From: Fodinibius salicampi
GTDB lineage: Bacteria; Bacteroidota; Rhodothermia; Balneolales; Balneolaceae
DNA length: 64,000 nt
Reading direction: 5' to 3'
NCBI RefSeq assembly: GCF_039545095.1
Contig: NZ_BAABRS010000004.1
Coordinates: 310,001-374,000 of the forward strand
Shown: in pieces, positions 1 to 8,269 of the stretch
How positions within the stretch are numbered: the first letter of the stretch is position 1
Layout: every line of letters starts with the position of its first letter
The notes under the pieces: generated by a model
What the model was told of the DNA's origin: nothing
The model's database searches: none
The model's input: the letters and a program-made list of their open reading frames with translations, nothing else
Translations under genes and position numbers: made by a program

Positions 1-602
1 AAGGTCTGATCCAGTGAAAGCCTTTCACTGTCGAAGTTAAATCGGAAAAGGTTGCTCTCGGAGCCGAGGGCAAATAGCTGATCATCCAGTCGTTCGAGGT
101 CTATAACAGATTGATTATTTAACTGCGACTCTGCAACAAATGTAACTTGGGAATCTACCGAGGAGGGTGATTCGAGGGATAACTGACCCAGTCCACGATC
201 TCCCAGTGCAATGAAGAGCTGTTCGCTTATCCGTTGAACATCTAAGGGAGGAACCGGAAGATTAGTAGAGGAATAAACACCCAGTACAGATGTAGGCTCC
301 AGTACTGACAACCGATTGCTGTCACCAAACAGGTAGGCAAAACGAATATCGGCTACTACCGTGTTTCCACGCCTTTGCATCCCGGTTGAGGAGTAAAGCC
401 ATTGCAGTGAATCTGGGCGGGACCGGAAAACAGCCATGCCTTCTGTTTCCGACAGTACGTAAAAATGGGCCGGAGAACTTTCCATTGCCACAACCGAAGG
501 AATATCCATGAGGTAGGAATAATCCTTTGTTAGAGTCGGCTGTGCTGGTGCGCTACTAATGAAAAGTAGCATGAGGATAAAACAACTGTATAAATATTTC
601 AT
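1..602 (-). CDS. Secreted protein of unknown function, C-terminus beyond the window
   Basis: Reading the minus strand from ATG 602 gives about 200 residues with no stop, running off the left edge. The N-terminus (MKYLYSCFILMLLFISSAPAQ) is a clear Sec signal peptide with a likely cleavage site at APA-Q. The rest is a run of short hydrophobic strands separated by Ser/Asn/Asp turns (for example LFIALGDRGLG and LFALGSESNLF), which suggests a beta-propeller, but I do not recognise a family. It starts only 6 bases after the stop of the SDR gene, so the two are probably co-transcribed. The function cannot be named from this fragment. Confidence 0.75.
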   Translation of the reverse strand, partial: MKYLYSCFILMLLFISSAPAQPTLTKDYSYLMDIPSVVAMESSPAHFYVLSETEGMAVFRSRPDSLQWLYSSTGMQRRGNTVVADIRFAYLFGDSNRLSVLEPTSVLGVYSSTNLPVPPLDVQRISEQLFIALGDRGLGQLSLESPSSVDSQVTFVAESQLNNQSVIDLERLDDQLFALGSESNLFRFNFDSERLSLDQT

Positions 603-608
603 AAATGT

Positions 609-1586
609 CTATAACCAATGATGTCGTTGATACCAGTGAATCGTGCGTGAAATACCTTCTTCAAGGGAGTACTGAGGTTTATATCCGAGTTCACGCTGTG
701 CTTTTTCGGATGTACAGGTCCATTCAAGAATCATTTCTTTGGCCTTGTCTCTATTTAAAACGGGATAAATACCAAAAAATGATGATGCTTTTTCAAGAGC
801 CCCGGCAATTTTTTGAACCAAGCCTGGTTTCAAGTAAATAGGAATATTCTTTTTACCCAGTATCTTAGTTGTTATATCCCGGATTTTATTCCAGGTATAT
901 ACTTCTTCTCCCGAAATAAAGTAGGTGTGTACACCGGCTTCTTTCTGTTTAGCCCCTTTAAGGATACCTTGTACAACATCGCCCACGTAGACCATTGATA
1001 TTTTGGGTTTTTTGCCATCTCCAATAATGGGACAAATGCGCTTGTCAACCATCTTAAAAAAGGAGTAGATTTGATCTTCACGAGGTCCGTAAACAGCCGG
1101 GGGACGTAAAATAGTGATGGAAACCTCCTCATTTGCCAGTGCGTGGATGCGTTCTTCCATCTCCTTTTTTGAACGACCATACATACTGATCGGTTCCATA
1201 GGAGCATCTTCCGTAACAGGTTCACCATTGCTGGGACCTGTTGCAGCAAGAGAAGAAAGTATCACCATATTAGTAATACCTTCTTTTTGTGCTATGCGTA
1301 AAAGATTTTCAGTGCTTCCTACATTGGCATGTTCTAACTGCTTGTACGTAGGAGCTTTAACGCGACCTGCAATATGAAAAATGACATCTACACCGCGAAC
1401 AGCCTCCCTTAGAGTAGATATATCATCGAGATCGCCCTTCACCGAAGTAATATTTTTACCTTTTAGCCATTTGGGGTTATTGCGAATAAGGCAGCGAACT
1501 TCTGTATAGTCGTCGTTCTCTAGCAAAGCGTCAACAAGGTGACTGCCAATAAAACCCGTGCCGCCGGTTACGAAGGCTTTCATCAA
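609..1586 (-). CDS. NAD(P)-dependent epimerase/dehydratase (extended SDR); candidate 3-ketosphinganine reductase
   Basis: The 325-residue protein is an extended short-chain dehydrogenase. The Rossmann motif GGTGFIG lies at residues 8-14, the catalytic Tyr-x3-Lys is Y136/K140, and the accompanying Ser is in ILSSLAAT near residue 111. Such enzymes act on nucleotide sugars or as ketone reductases in lipid pathways. It lies divergent from two glycosyltransferases and about 2.5 kb from serine palmitoyltransferase. In Caulobacter the ceramide pathway reductase CerR is an SDR of this class, so a role in reducing 3-ketosphinganine is a reasonable inference; a sugar epimerase is the alternative. The start could be ATG 1586 or 1583. 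A TATCTTTG -7 box on the minus strand (1647-1654) may drive it. Confidence 0.85.
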   Translation of the reverse strand: MMKAFVTGGTGFIGSHLVDALLENDDYTEVRCLIRNNPKWLKGKNITSVKGDLDDISTLREAVRGVDVIFHIAGRVKAPTYKQLEHANVGSTENLLRIAQKEGITNMVILSSLAATGPSNGEPVTEDAPMEPISMYGRSKKEMEERIHALANEEVSITILRPPAVYGPREDQIYSFFKMVDKRICPIIGDGKKPKISMVYVGDVVQGILKGAKQKEAGVHTYFISGEEVYTWNKIRDITTKILGKKNIPIYLKPGLVQKIAGALEKASSFFGIYPVLNRDKAKEMILEWTCTSEKAQRELGYKPQYSLEEGISRTIHWYQRHHWL

Positions 1587-1592
1587 ATTTTG

Positions 1593-1600
1593 TATATTTG
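1593..1600 (+). promoter_or_regulatory. Candidate -7 promoter box for the glycosyltransferase pair
   Basis: TATATTTG fits the Bacteroidota -7 consensus TAnnTTTG and lies about 83 bases before the first glycosyltransferase. I see no matching -33 TTTG at the expected distance, so support is weak. Confidence 0.3.
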
Positions 1601-1646
1601 GTGACTATGTTAATAGTGTTAACCAAGTTCCTTTGGAACCACTGTG

Positions 1647-1654
1647 CAAAGATA
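1647..1654 (-). promoter_or_regulatory. Candidate -7 promoter box for the SDR gene
   Basis: The minus strand reads TATCTTTG, matching TAnnTTTG, about 60 bases upstream of the SDR start. The -33 element is not obvious. Together with the box at 1593-1600 it makes the 96-base spacer a plausible divergent promoter. Confidence 0.35.
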
Positions 1655-1682
1655 CAAATCTCAATGATGCATTGGAAAATTT

Positions 1683-2837
1683 ATGAATGACCCTCGAGTA
1701 GCAATTTTTACCGGAAATTATAATCATATCCAAGATGGAGTATCTCTTACTTTAAATCGTCTGGTTGCCTATTTGGAGACGGAGGGGGTGCCTGTGATTG
1801 TTTTTGGCCCCACGGTAGAAAATCCGCCGATGGATCATGAAGGAGAGTTTGTGCCGGTTCCTTCGGTACCGATGCCCGGGCGTTCCGAGTATCGTATTAC
1901 GGTAGGATTTCCGGAATCCGCGCAGAAACGGCTTCGTGAATTTGATCCCACGCTTATCCATCTGGCTACCCCGGATGTATTAGGCTTTCGTGCTATGCGC
2001 TGGGCACAGGCAAATAATATTCAGATTGTGGCCTCCTACCATACTCATTTTACCAGTTATTTAAAGTATTATAATCTGGATATGCTCAAGCTTTTGGGAT
2101 GGAAATACCTAGAGTGGTTTTACAGTCAGTGCAAGCATATATATGTGCCTTCGCCCTCCATGGCAAAAGAATTAAATGAAGAAGGAATTGATGAAGGAAT
2201 CCGTATTTGGGCCCGGGGGGTTAATACCGATGAGTTTAATCCAAAGTTTCGTGATATGGAATGGCGTCGTTCTATCGGGATCGAGGATTCCGATAAAGTC
2301 GTTAGTTTTGTATCACGATTGGTCTGGGAAAAAAATTTGCAGACATACGTAGATACTGTAAAGCGATTGCGCCAGAAATACGATAGCATCAAACCTATGA
2401 TTGTGGGAGATGGACCGGCAAAGAAGGAGCTCGAGCATATGCTTCCGGAGGCACATTTTACCGGCTTTGTCACTGGGGATGAGCTGAGTCGTGCTTACGC
2501 TAGCAGTGATGTGTTTCTGTTTCCATCCGAGACGGAAACTTTTGGGAATGTGACTCTCGAAGCAATGTCCAGCGGATTGCCATGTGTCGTGGCTGATGCT
2601 ACGGGTAGCAGGTCGCTGGTTGAGTCAGGGGTGAACGGTTTTCTGGCGGCACCCCGTGATACTAAAGAGTTTGCCCGCTGTGTTGCCAAAATACTTGAAG
2701 ATGAGTTGATGCAAGAAAGCATGGCTAAAGCAGCCCGTCAGAAAGCATTAGCGTACTCATGGGAAAATGTAAATAAGAAGCTTCTGGAAAATTATCGAGA
2801 AGCTTTAAGTGAACCCCGTCCACAACTGAAGTTTTAA
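1683..2837 (+). CDS. Family 4 glycosyltransferase (alpha-mannosyltransferase-like)
   Basis: The 384-residue GT-B protein has an N-terminal acceptor domain with the DGVSLTLNRL motif near residues 19-28. The C-terminal donor domain carries SRLVWEKN and the ESETETFGNVTLEAMSSGLP region (E-x7-E). The overall form resembles GDP-mannose-dependent mannosyltransferases of the MgtA/PimB type that glycosylate lipids, but the donor and acceptor cannot be read from sequence. It lacks membrane segments, so it probably acts at the cytoplasmic face. It is followed after 9-15 bases by a second GT4 gene and then the serine palmitoyltransferase operon, which makes a lipid acceptor, possibly ceramide, an inference worth testing. 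Confidence 0.88.
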   Translation: MNDPRVAIFTGNYNHIQDGVSLTLNRLVAYLETEGVPVIVFGPTVENPPMDHEGEFVPVPSVPMPGRSEYRITVGFPESAQKRLREFDPTLIHLATPDVLGFRAMRWAQANNIQIVASYHTHFTSYLKYYNLDMLKLLGWKYLEWFYSQCKHIYVPSPSMAKELNEEGIDEGIRIWARGVNTDEFNPKFRDMEWRRSIGIEDSDKVVSFVSRLVWEKNLQTYVDTVKRLRQKYDSIKPMIVGDGPAKKELEHMLPEAHFTGFVTGDELSRAYASSDVFLFPSETETFGNVTLEAMSSGLPCVVADATGSRSLVESGVNGFLAAPRDTKEFARCVAKILEDELMQESMAKAARQKALAYSWENVNKKLLENYREALSEPRPQLKF

Positions 2838-2852
2838 CCAGATTTTTTGATA

Positions 2853-3983
2853 TTGCGAATACTATATGTTTCTCATAGCCATCCACAAGAAGGAGAAATT
2901 CTTGACAATGTGGGAGGCATGCAGCGTGTAAGTCAGCAACTTATACGTGAACTAGAACGGAAAGAATCAGTAACAGTTTTTAAAGATACCATTAATGCCT
3001 CTGGGAAAGGACAAATTATAGCGAAGACGGTTTCCTTTTTGTTTAAAGAACTGATGGAGCTCCCCCACAGGGTAAAAGAAACGGGGGCCGATGTTGTCTT
3101 GTTTTCTTCAATGGTTACTGCAAGCATGGCCTATTTTCTTCGAAAAAAAATTAATGTTCCAATGGTAACTATTAATCATGGCCGGGATGTGACGCTGCCA
3201 GTCAGGATTTATCAGTGGTTTGTGCCCAAAGTATTTGAACAGCTGGATGGAGTGATTTCTGTTTCCAAAGCTACCCAGAAAGAATGTATGAAAAGAGGCA
3301 TGGCACCGGGAAAGGGGATAGCGCTGCCTAACGGATTTGATCTTAATCGGTTGGATAAATTTCCGGCTAAGGAGAAATCGCGATGGAGTCTTCAGAAAAA
3401 TTTTGATATTCCCCTGGATCAAAAAAAGATGTTACTTACCGTTGGCCGTAATGTGAAACGTAAAGGTCATGAGTGGTTTATACGGGAGGTGATGCCCAAG
3501 CTGGGAGAAGATGTTGTTTATGTGACGGTGGGAGATGGCCCTGAATTCGAAAATATTCAAGAAGCTGCAGATGAGGTTCCATTTAAGGATCGTATTTTTT
3601 TGCTGGGACGTCAGCCAGATAATATTTTAAAGCAGGCCTATGCCGCGGCCGATCTTTTTGTTATGCCCAACATTCCGGTCGAAGGAGACATGGAAGGGTT
3701 TGGAATTGTTTTACTGGAGGCGAATATGGCTCGAACGCCGGCGGTAGCTGCTGATCTTGAAGGTATAAAAGATGTTATAACGCAAGGTGAAAATGGCTTT
3801 CGCGTCCCCACACTTAGTCCGAAAGAATTTGCTGAAAAGATTCGATATGTATTAGATGATGATCTCGCATCATTCTCAGAACATGCCCGGCATCACGTAA
3901 AGGAACAATTCAGTTGGCTGCATGTTGCCAAAGAATATGTTAATTATTTGGAAACAGTTGTTGATCGTTATACTATAAAATAA
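2853..3983 (+). CDS. Family 4 glycosyltransferase
   Basis: This is a GT-B glycosyltransferase of about 376 residues. It has an N-terminal VGGMQRVSQQL motif typical of GT4 acceptor domains, the TVGRNVKRKGHEW donor-domain start, and an EGFGIVLLEANM E-x7-E nucleotide-sugar site. No ATG opens the frame. TTG 2853 gives MRILYVSHSH, the usual beginning of the family, while TTG 2847 would add two residues. It follows the previous glycosyltransferase so closely that the pair must be co-transcribed. The sugar donor and acceptor are unknown; LPS or exopolysaccharide sugars are the alternative to a glycosphingolipid. Confidence 0.85.
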   Translation: MRILYVSHSHPQEGEILDNVGGMQRVSQQLIRELERKESVTVFKDTINASGKGQIIAKTVSFLFKELMELPHRVKETGADVVLFSSMVTASMAYFLRKKINVPMVTINHGRDVTLPVRIYQWFVPKVFEQLDGVISVSKATQKECMKRGMAPGKGIALPNGFDLNRLDKFPAKEKSRWSLQKNFDIPLDQKKMLLTVGRNVKRKGHEWFIREVMPKLGEDVVYVTVGDGPEFENIQEAADEVPFKDRIFLLGRQPDNILKQAYAAADLFVMPNIPVEGDMEGFGIVLLEANMARTPAVAADLEGIKDVITQGENGFRVPTLSPKEFAEKIRYVLDDDLASFSEHARHHVKEQFSWLHVAKEYVNYLETVVDRYTIK

Positions 3984-4000
3984 CATTAAGGTATTCATAA

Positions 4001-4032
4001 TTTGATTGATGCTTAATATGGAAGTATATTTG
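4001..4032 (+). promoter_or_regulatory. Bacteroidota-type promoter of the spt operon
   Basis: A -33 TTTG (4001-4004) and a -7 TATATTTG (4025-4032) are separated by 20 bases. This is the spacing and consensus (TTTG / TAnnTTTG) known for the primary sigma factor of Bacteroidota. Transcription would begin near 4038, giving a leader of about 35 bases before ATG 4074. It implies that spt and the following GNAT gene have their own promoter, separate from the glycosyltransferases. Confidence 0.55.
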
Positions 4033-4073
4033 CAACGATAAGCACTCATATAATAAGTCGAAAGCAGGAACGA

Positions 4074-5318
4074 ATGACTAATTCTAAGTCCGATGTAAAA
4101 GCAAACGATATTTTTGCCAAAGCCTACGATTTTACTAAGGCAGAGGAGATAAAATCAGAAGGATTATACCCTTATTTTAAGCCTTTACAGGCTACTGACG
4201 GTACTACGGTACAGATCGATGGTCGTGAAGTAATTATGGCCGGATCGAATAATTATTTGGGTCTGACGAATGATCCGAGGGTTATTAAAGCAGCCCGTGA
4301 TGTGATAAAAGTGTATGGAACAGGATGCACAGGTTCCCGATATTTGAACGGCACACTCGATCTGCATCTTGAGTTGGAAGAAAAATTGGCAGATTTTATG
4401 AATAAAGATGCCTGTGTGTTATTTAGTACCGGGTACCAGACAAATGAAGGCGCTATACAGACCATCGCCGGCCGTAAGGATGTTATCTTCTCCGATAAAG
4501 ATAATCATGCCTGTATTGTAACAGGTACGCTTGTATCCAATGCGAAGACTATGCGTTTTCGGCATAATGATATGGAGCAGCTGGAGAAGCTGCTGAAAAG
4601 AGCGGATGAGAAGGCAGGGAAAATTATTGTGAGTGACGGTGTTTTCTCAATGTCGGGAACTATTGCTAAAGTCCCCGAACTGGTTGAACTAAAGAATAGA
4701 TTTGATGCTCGCCTCTATCTGGATGATGCACACGCTATAGGTGTTATAGGAGATAAAGGCCGCGGTTCGGCTTCGACCTTTGACTTGATGGACGAAGTGG
4801 ATTTAATAAGTGGAACCTTTTCCAAGTCTTTTGCCTCCCTTGGTGGTTTTCTGGTGGGCGACCAGGAAGTTATTGAATTTATTCGTCATAATTCACCCGC
4901 TCATATTTTTAGTGCTTCGATGCCCCCTGCCAATGTGGCTACTGTTCTAAAAGCATTAGAAATCCTTCAGGAAGAAACATGGCGCTTAGATCGGTTACAA
5001 GAAATTTCTGACTACATGCGAAATTCCTTACAGGACATGGGATTTAATGTTTGGAGTAGCCAAACTCCTATTATACCGGTTGTGATAGGAGGGATGAAAG
5101 ATTGCTTCCAGTTTTGGAAAGGATTGTTTGAGGCTGGCGTTTATGTAAATGCTGTAGTACCACCTGGTGTGCCGCAGGGACAGTCTCTTGTCCGAACCAG
5201 CTATATGGCAACTCATACCGATGATCACCTGAATCGTATCTTAGAGGCGTTCCGCAAGGTTGGTCTCGATCAGGGTATTATTGATCAAAACGGTCACTCT
5301 TTGTTGGATACTGATTAA
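4074..5318 (+). CDS. spt: Serine palmitoyltransferase (PLP-dependent alpha-oxoamine synthase)
   Basis: The 414-residue enzyme belongs to the alpha-oxoamine synthases, which condense an amino acid with an acyl thioester. Serine palmitoyltransferase makes 3-ketosphinganine, the first step of sphingolipid synthesis. H145 in DNHAC, D217 and H220 in DDAHAIG, and the Schiff-base lysine K251 in GTFSKSFASLGG keep the spacing of the Sphingomonas enzyme's PLP site. The N-terminus (YPYFKPLQ, NNYLGL) is the form usual in Bacteroidota SPT. Close relatives 2-amino-3-ketobutyrate CoA ligase and AONS cannot be excluded by eye, but no tdh or biotin gene is nearby, and a GNAT-fold acyltransferase follows after 3 bases. 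It is cytosolic. Confidence 0.85.
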   Translation: MTNSKSDVKANDIFAKAYDFTKAEEIKSEGLYPYFKPLQATDGTTVQIDGREVIMAGSNNYLGLTNDPRVIKAARDVIKVYGTGCTGSRYLNGTLDLHLELEEKLADFMNKDACVLFSTGYQTNEGAIQTIAGRKDVIFSDKDNHACIVTGTLVSNAKTMRFRHNDMEQLEKLLKRADEKAGKIIVSDGVFSMSGTIAKVPELVELKNRFDARLYLDDAHAIGVIGDKGRGSASTFDLMDEVDLISGTFSKSFASLGGFLVGDQEVIEFIRHNSPAHIFSASMPPANVATVLKALEILQEETWRLDRLQEISDYMRNSLQDMGFNVWSSQTPIIPVVIGGMKDCFQFWKGLFEAGVYVNAVVPPGVPQGQSLVRTSYMATHTDDHLNRILEAFRKVGLDQGIIDQNGHSLLDTD

Positions 5319-5321
5319 CTC

Positions 5322-6455
5322 GTGAGTACTGGAAAGCGCACACACAAAATTACGGCAGTAAAAACCGATAAACAGCGAAAGAGGTTTATTGAGTTCCCTT
5401 ATGAACACTATGAGGGCGATGAGCACTGGATCGCTCCGCTTAAAATGGAGCAAAAAAAGCTTATTGATGAAGATAAAAACCCTTTCTTTGAAAACGCCGA
5501 AATCGCTCTTTTTCTGGTCGAAGAGGGAGAAGAACTAAAAGGGCGTATCGCAGCGATTATTGATCATCGATATAATGAACATCACAATGATAAAACGGGT
5601 TTTTTTGGATTTTTTGAATGTGTTGATGATCAAACAGTAGCTAATTTATTGCTTAAAGTAGCATCCGACTGGTTGCGGGAGAGAGGGCGAACCAAGATGA
5701 TGGGACCGGCAAATCCCAGTATGATGGATGAGGTTGGTATCTTGGTTGAAGGTTTTGAGTACGATCCAAGTATTATGATGCCCTATCACAAGGCCTATTA
5801 TGATAAGCTGATTAAAAATGCCGGCTTGAGTAAAGCAATGGATCTTTATGCCTTTCGGGTAACACAAGGGACCGTAAATCTAGATCGTATGTACCGGGCA
5901 GAAGAGTTGGTGCGCCGGCGAATTCGGCGGTTGGATATCCGTGAAATCGATCTTAAAAACCTTGAGCAAGAGGTGCAGATTGTACGACATATATATAATA
6001 AAGCTTGGTCCGGGAATTGGGGATTTATTCCGCTTAATGAGGAAGAACTGGAAGATCTGGCAAAAGATTTAAAGTTAATTTTGGATCCCAAAGTCGCCCA
6101 TATTGCTGAGGTAGATGGGGAGCCGGTTGCTTTTTCTATCGGTCTTCCGGATTTGAATCAGGCACTCAAGCATATGGATGGAACGCTCTTTCCGACCGGA
6201 ATATTCAAACTATTGTGGTATCGCAGAAAAATTAATCGTATCCGAACGGCCCTGATGGGCGTTCTTCCCGAGTACCAGGGAAAAGGTATTGATGCCTTGC
6301 TCCATAAAGAGGCGATAATTAACGGCAAAGAAGTAGGGTATAAATCTTCTGAGTTGAGCTGGGTTCTGGAATCCAATAAAGGGATGATTAGTGTAGCGGA
6401 AAAAATTGGTGCCCGGCGCGAGAAAACCTATCGAATGTATAGCAAAGAACTTTAG
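5322..6455 (+). CDS. GNAT-fold N-acyltransferase; candidate bacterial ceramide synthase
   Basis: The 377-residue protein begins at GTG 5322, three bases after the spt stop, so translation is probably coupled. The C-terminal half has the GNAT look: ALMGVLPEYQGKGIDALLH near residues 310-328 resembles the acyl-CoA loop, followed by SSELSWVLESN. The N-terminal half carries MMGPANPSMMDEVGIL, typical of a poorly characterised GNAT-like family found beside SPT in Bacteroidota. In Caulobacter the ceramide synthase bCerS is a protein of this general kind, so N-acylation of sphinganine is the favoured role. This assignment rests on context and memory of the family, not on an alignment. Confidence 0.7.
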   Translation: MSTGKRTHKITAVKTDKQRKRFIEFPYEHYEGDEHWIAPLKMEQKKLIDEDKNPFFENAEIALFLVEEGEELKGRIAAIIDHRYNEHHNDKTGFFGFFECVDDQTVANLLLKVASDWLRERGRTKMMGPANPSMMDEVGILVEGFEYDPSIMMPYHKAYYDKLIKNAGLSKAMDLYAFRVTQGTVNLDRMYRAEELVRRRIRRLDIREIDLKNLEQEVQIVRHIYNKAWSGNWGFIPLNEEELEDLAKDLKLILDPKVAHIAEVDGEPVAFSIGLPDLNQALKHMDGTLFPTGIFKLLWYRRKINRIRTALMGVLPEYQGKGIDALLHKEAIINGKEVGYKSSELSWVLESNKGMISVAEKIGARREKTYRMYSKEL

Positions 6456-6588
6456 CACAGATTGTTATTGATTACTCCGAGTAACTACAGTACTTCCTGC
6501 TAAAAGTTTTTTAATTTTTTCCCACCTATTTATCTTATCTACTGTCTTTAACCTCTCTTTTGGACTCAAAAAATTGCTATAATTTTAC

Positions 6589-6596
6589 TATATTTG
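6589..6596 (+). promoter_or_regulatory. Candidate -7 box for fumC
   Basis: TATATTTG matches TAnnTTTG and lies 66 bases before the fumC start in an AT-rich spacer. The nearest TTTG (6559-6562) is 26 bases away, longer than usual, so the -33 element is uncertain. The rest of the 6456-6662 spacer shows nothing else. Confidence 0.3.
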
Positions 6597-6662
6597 TATG
6601 CCTGTCAATACTGTGGGAGTAACAGTGTTAATGCAAATTTTTAAAAATTATTTAAATAGATT

Positions 6663-8057
6663 ATGAGCAAATTCCGAATTGAAAAGGACTCAATGGGAGA
6701 AGTGAAAGTTCCTAAAGATGCCTATTACGGAGCTCAAACCCAACGAGCAGTAGATAATTTTCCGGTAAGTGGATTGCGGTTCAGTCGCCATTTTATCGAA
6801 GCATTGGGATTGCTAAAAAAGAATATTGCGGATGTTAACGCATCATTAGGCGAGCTGGATGAGGATGTAGCATCTGCAATAGCGAAGGCGGCAGGAGAGG
6901 TTAGCAATGGAAAATTTGATCAGGATTTTGCCGTGGATATTTTTCAGACCGGTTCCGGTACCTCCACAAATATGAACGCTAATGAAATTATTGCTAAAAG
7001 AGCGAATGAACTGAAGGCTGAAGGGGTGGAAACCGATATACATCCCAATGACCATGTGAATTATGGACAAAGTTCGAATGATGTTATTCCTACTACCATA
7101 CGGATAGCCGCTGTTACCGCAGTAAAGGAGAATCTGATTCCAGCTCTGAAAGAACTAAAGAAGGCTTTTGAAGAAAAAGGAGAAGAGTTTTCGGAAGTTG
7201 TCAAAACAGGACGTACTCACCTGATGGATGCCATGCCGGTAACTATTCAACAGGAATTTGAGGGCTATGCACGTCAGCTTTCTTTAGGGGTTGAACGATT
7301 GGAATCGGCTCTGGAGCGGATGACAGAACTCCCGCAGGGAGGAACTGCAGTCGGTACAGGACTTAATACAAATCCTGAATTCGGAGCTAAGGTGGCAGAA
7401 GCCCTTTCAGAGGCGACCGGTTTCTCTTTTCGGGAAGCAGAAAATCATTTCGAGGCCCAGTCAACGGTGGACGCTCCTGCAGAACTAAGCGGACAGCTAA
7501 AGACGATAGCCGTGGGATTAATGAAGATTAGCAATGATTTGCGGTGGATGAATTCAGGACCCAATAGCGGAATCGGAGAAATCCAGCTTGAAGCATTGCA
7601 ACCGGGATCGTCTATTATGCCGGGCAAAATAAATCCGGTTATTGAAGAGTCGGTTACCATGGTTTGTGCACAGGTTATAGGTAACGATTCTGCAATTACG
7701 GTGGCGGCCCAGTCCGGAAATTTTGAGCTTAATGTGATGCTGCCGGTCGTTGCTCACAATCTGTTGGAGTCAATCAATATTTTAGGAAATGCGGTGCGAA
7801 ACTTTGCTGAGCGATCGGTATCCCGACTAAGTGTAAATAAAGGAAAGGTTGCGGATATGGTAGGACGTAATCCAGTGCTGGTAACCGCTCTTAATCCTTT
7901 AATCGGATATGATAAAGCAGCCAAAATTGCTAAAAAGGCTTTTAAAGAAGGCCGTCCTGTAAAAGAGGTCGCCCGGGAAATGACAGATTTAAGTGATGAG
8001 GAACTTGATCAGGCACTTGATCCTATTAATATGACGAAGGGGGGTTTTATGGAGTAA
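6663..8057 (+). CDS. fumC: Class II fumarate hydratase
   Basis: This TCA-cycle enzyme interconverts fumarate and malate and is iron-independent and cytosolic. The 464-residue length is normal. It has the superfamily signature GSSIMPGKINP at residues 315-325 with the catalytic Ser at 317, the SGTSTNMNANE substrate loop, the HPNDHVNYGQSSND motif and the KTGRTHLMDAMP motif. The GSGTSTNMN and HVNYGQSSND forms separate it from aspartase and argininosuccinate lyase. It stands alone in its orientation with about 200 bases on each side. Nothing is unusual in the gene. Confidence 0.97.
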   Translation: MSKFRIEKDSMGEVKVPKDAYYGAQTQRAVDNFPVSGLRFSRHFIEALGLLKKNIADVNASLGELDEDVASAIAKAAGEVSNGKFDQDFAVDIFQTGSGTSTNMNANEIIAKRANELKAEGVETDIHPNDHVNYGQSSNDVIPTTIRIAAVTAVKENLIPALKELKKAFEEKGEEFSEVVKTGRTHLMDAMPVTIQQEFEGYARQLSLGVERLESALERMTELPQGGTAVGTGLNTNPEFGAKVAEALSEATGFSFREAENHFEAQSTVDAPAELSGQLKTIAVGLMKISNDLRWMNSGPNSGIGEIQLEALQPGSSIMPGKINPVIEESVTMVCAQVIGNDSAITVAAQSGNFELNVMLPVVAHNLLESINILGNAVRNFAERSVSRLSVNKGKVADMVGRNPVLVTALNPLIGYDKAAKIAKKAFKEGRPVKEVAREMTDLSDEELDQALDPINMTKGGFME

Positions 8058-8269
8058 AAGGGTTTTGTGAAGGGGAATTTGCCATTTTCAGCGTTAATCA
8101 GAATCTTACCACTGTTTTAACGTTATAAGCAATAGTTCCTTGAATAAATTATGTCCTCAAAATAGATTAATATGTAATATAGATTAACAATAGCTGTTTT
8201 TCTTAATGGCTACTTAACCAGATAGAAAGGTCACATGTGAGAGTGACTGGAAATTGAAATTATGATCTT

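Noticed and set aside
872-1249. Open frame of 125 codons on the minus strand overlapping the SDR gene
   Set aside because: It is a shifted frame of a well-supported SDR gene with no family features.
1683-3983. Glycosyltransferase pair as an LPS or capsule cluster
   Set aside because: No polymerase, flippase or sugar-nucleotide genes nearby; kept only as an alternative to a lipid glycosylation role.
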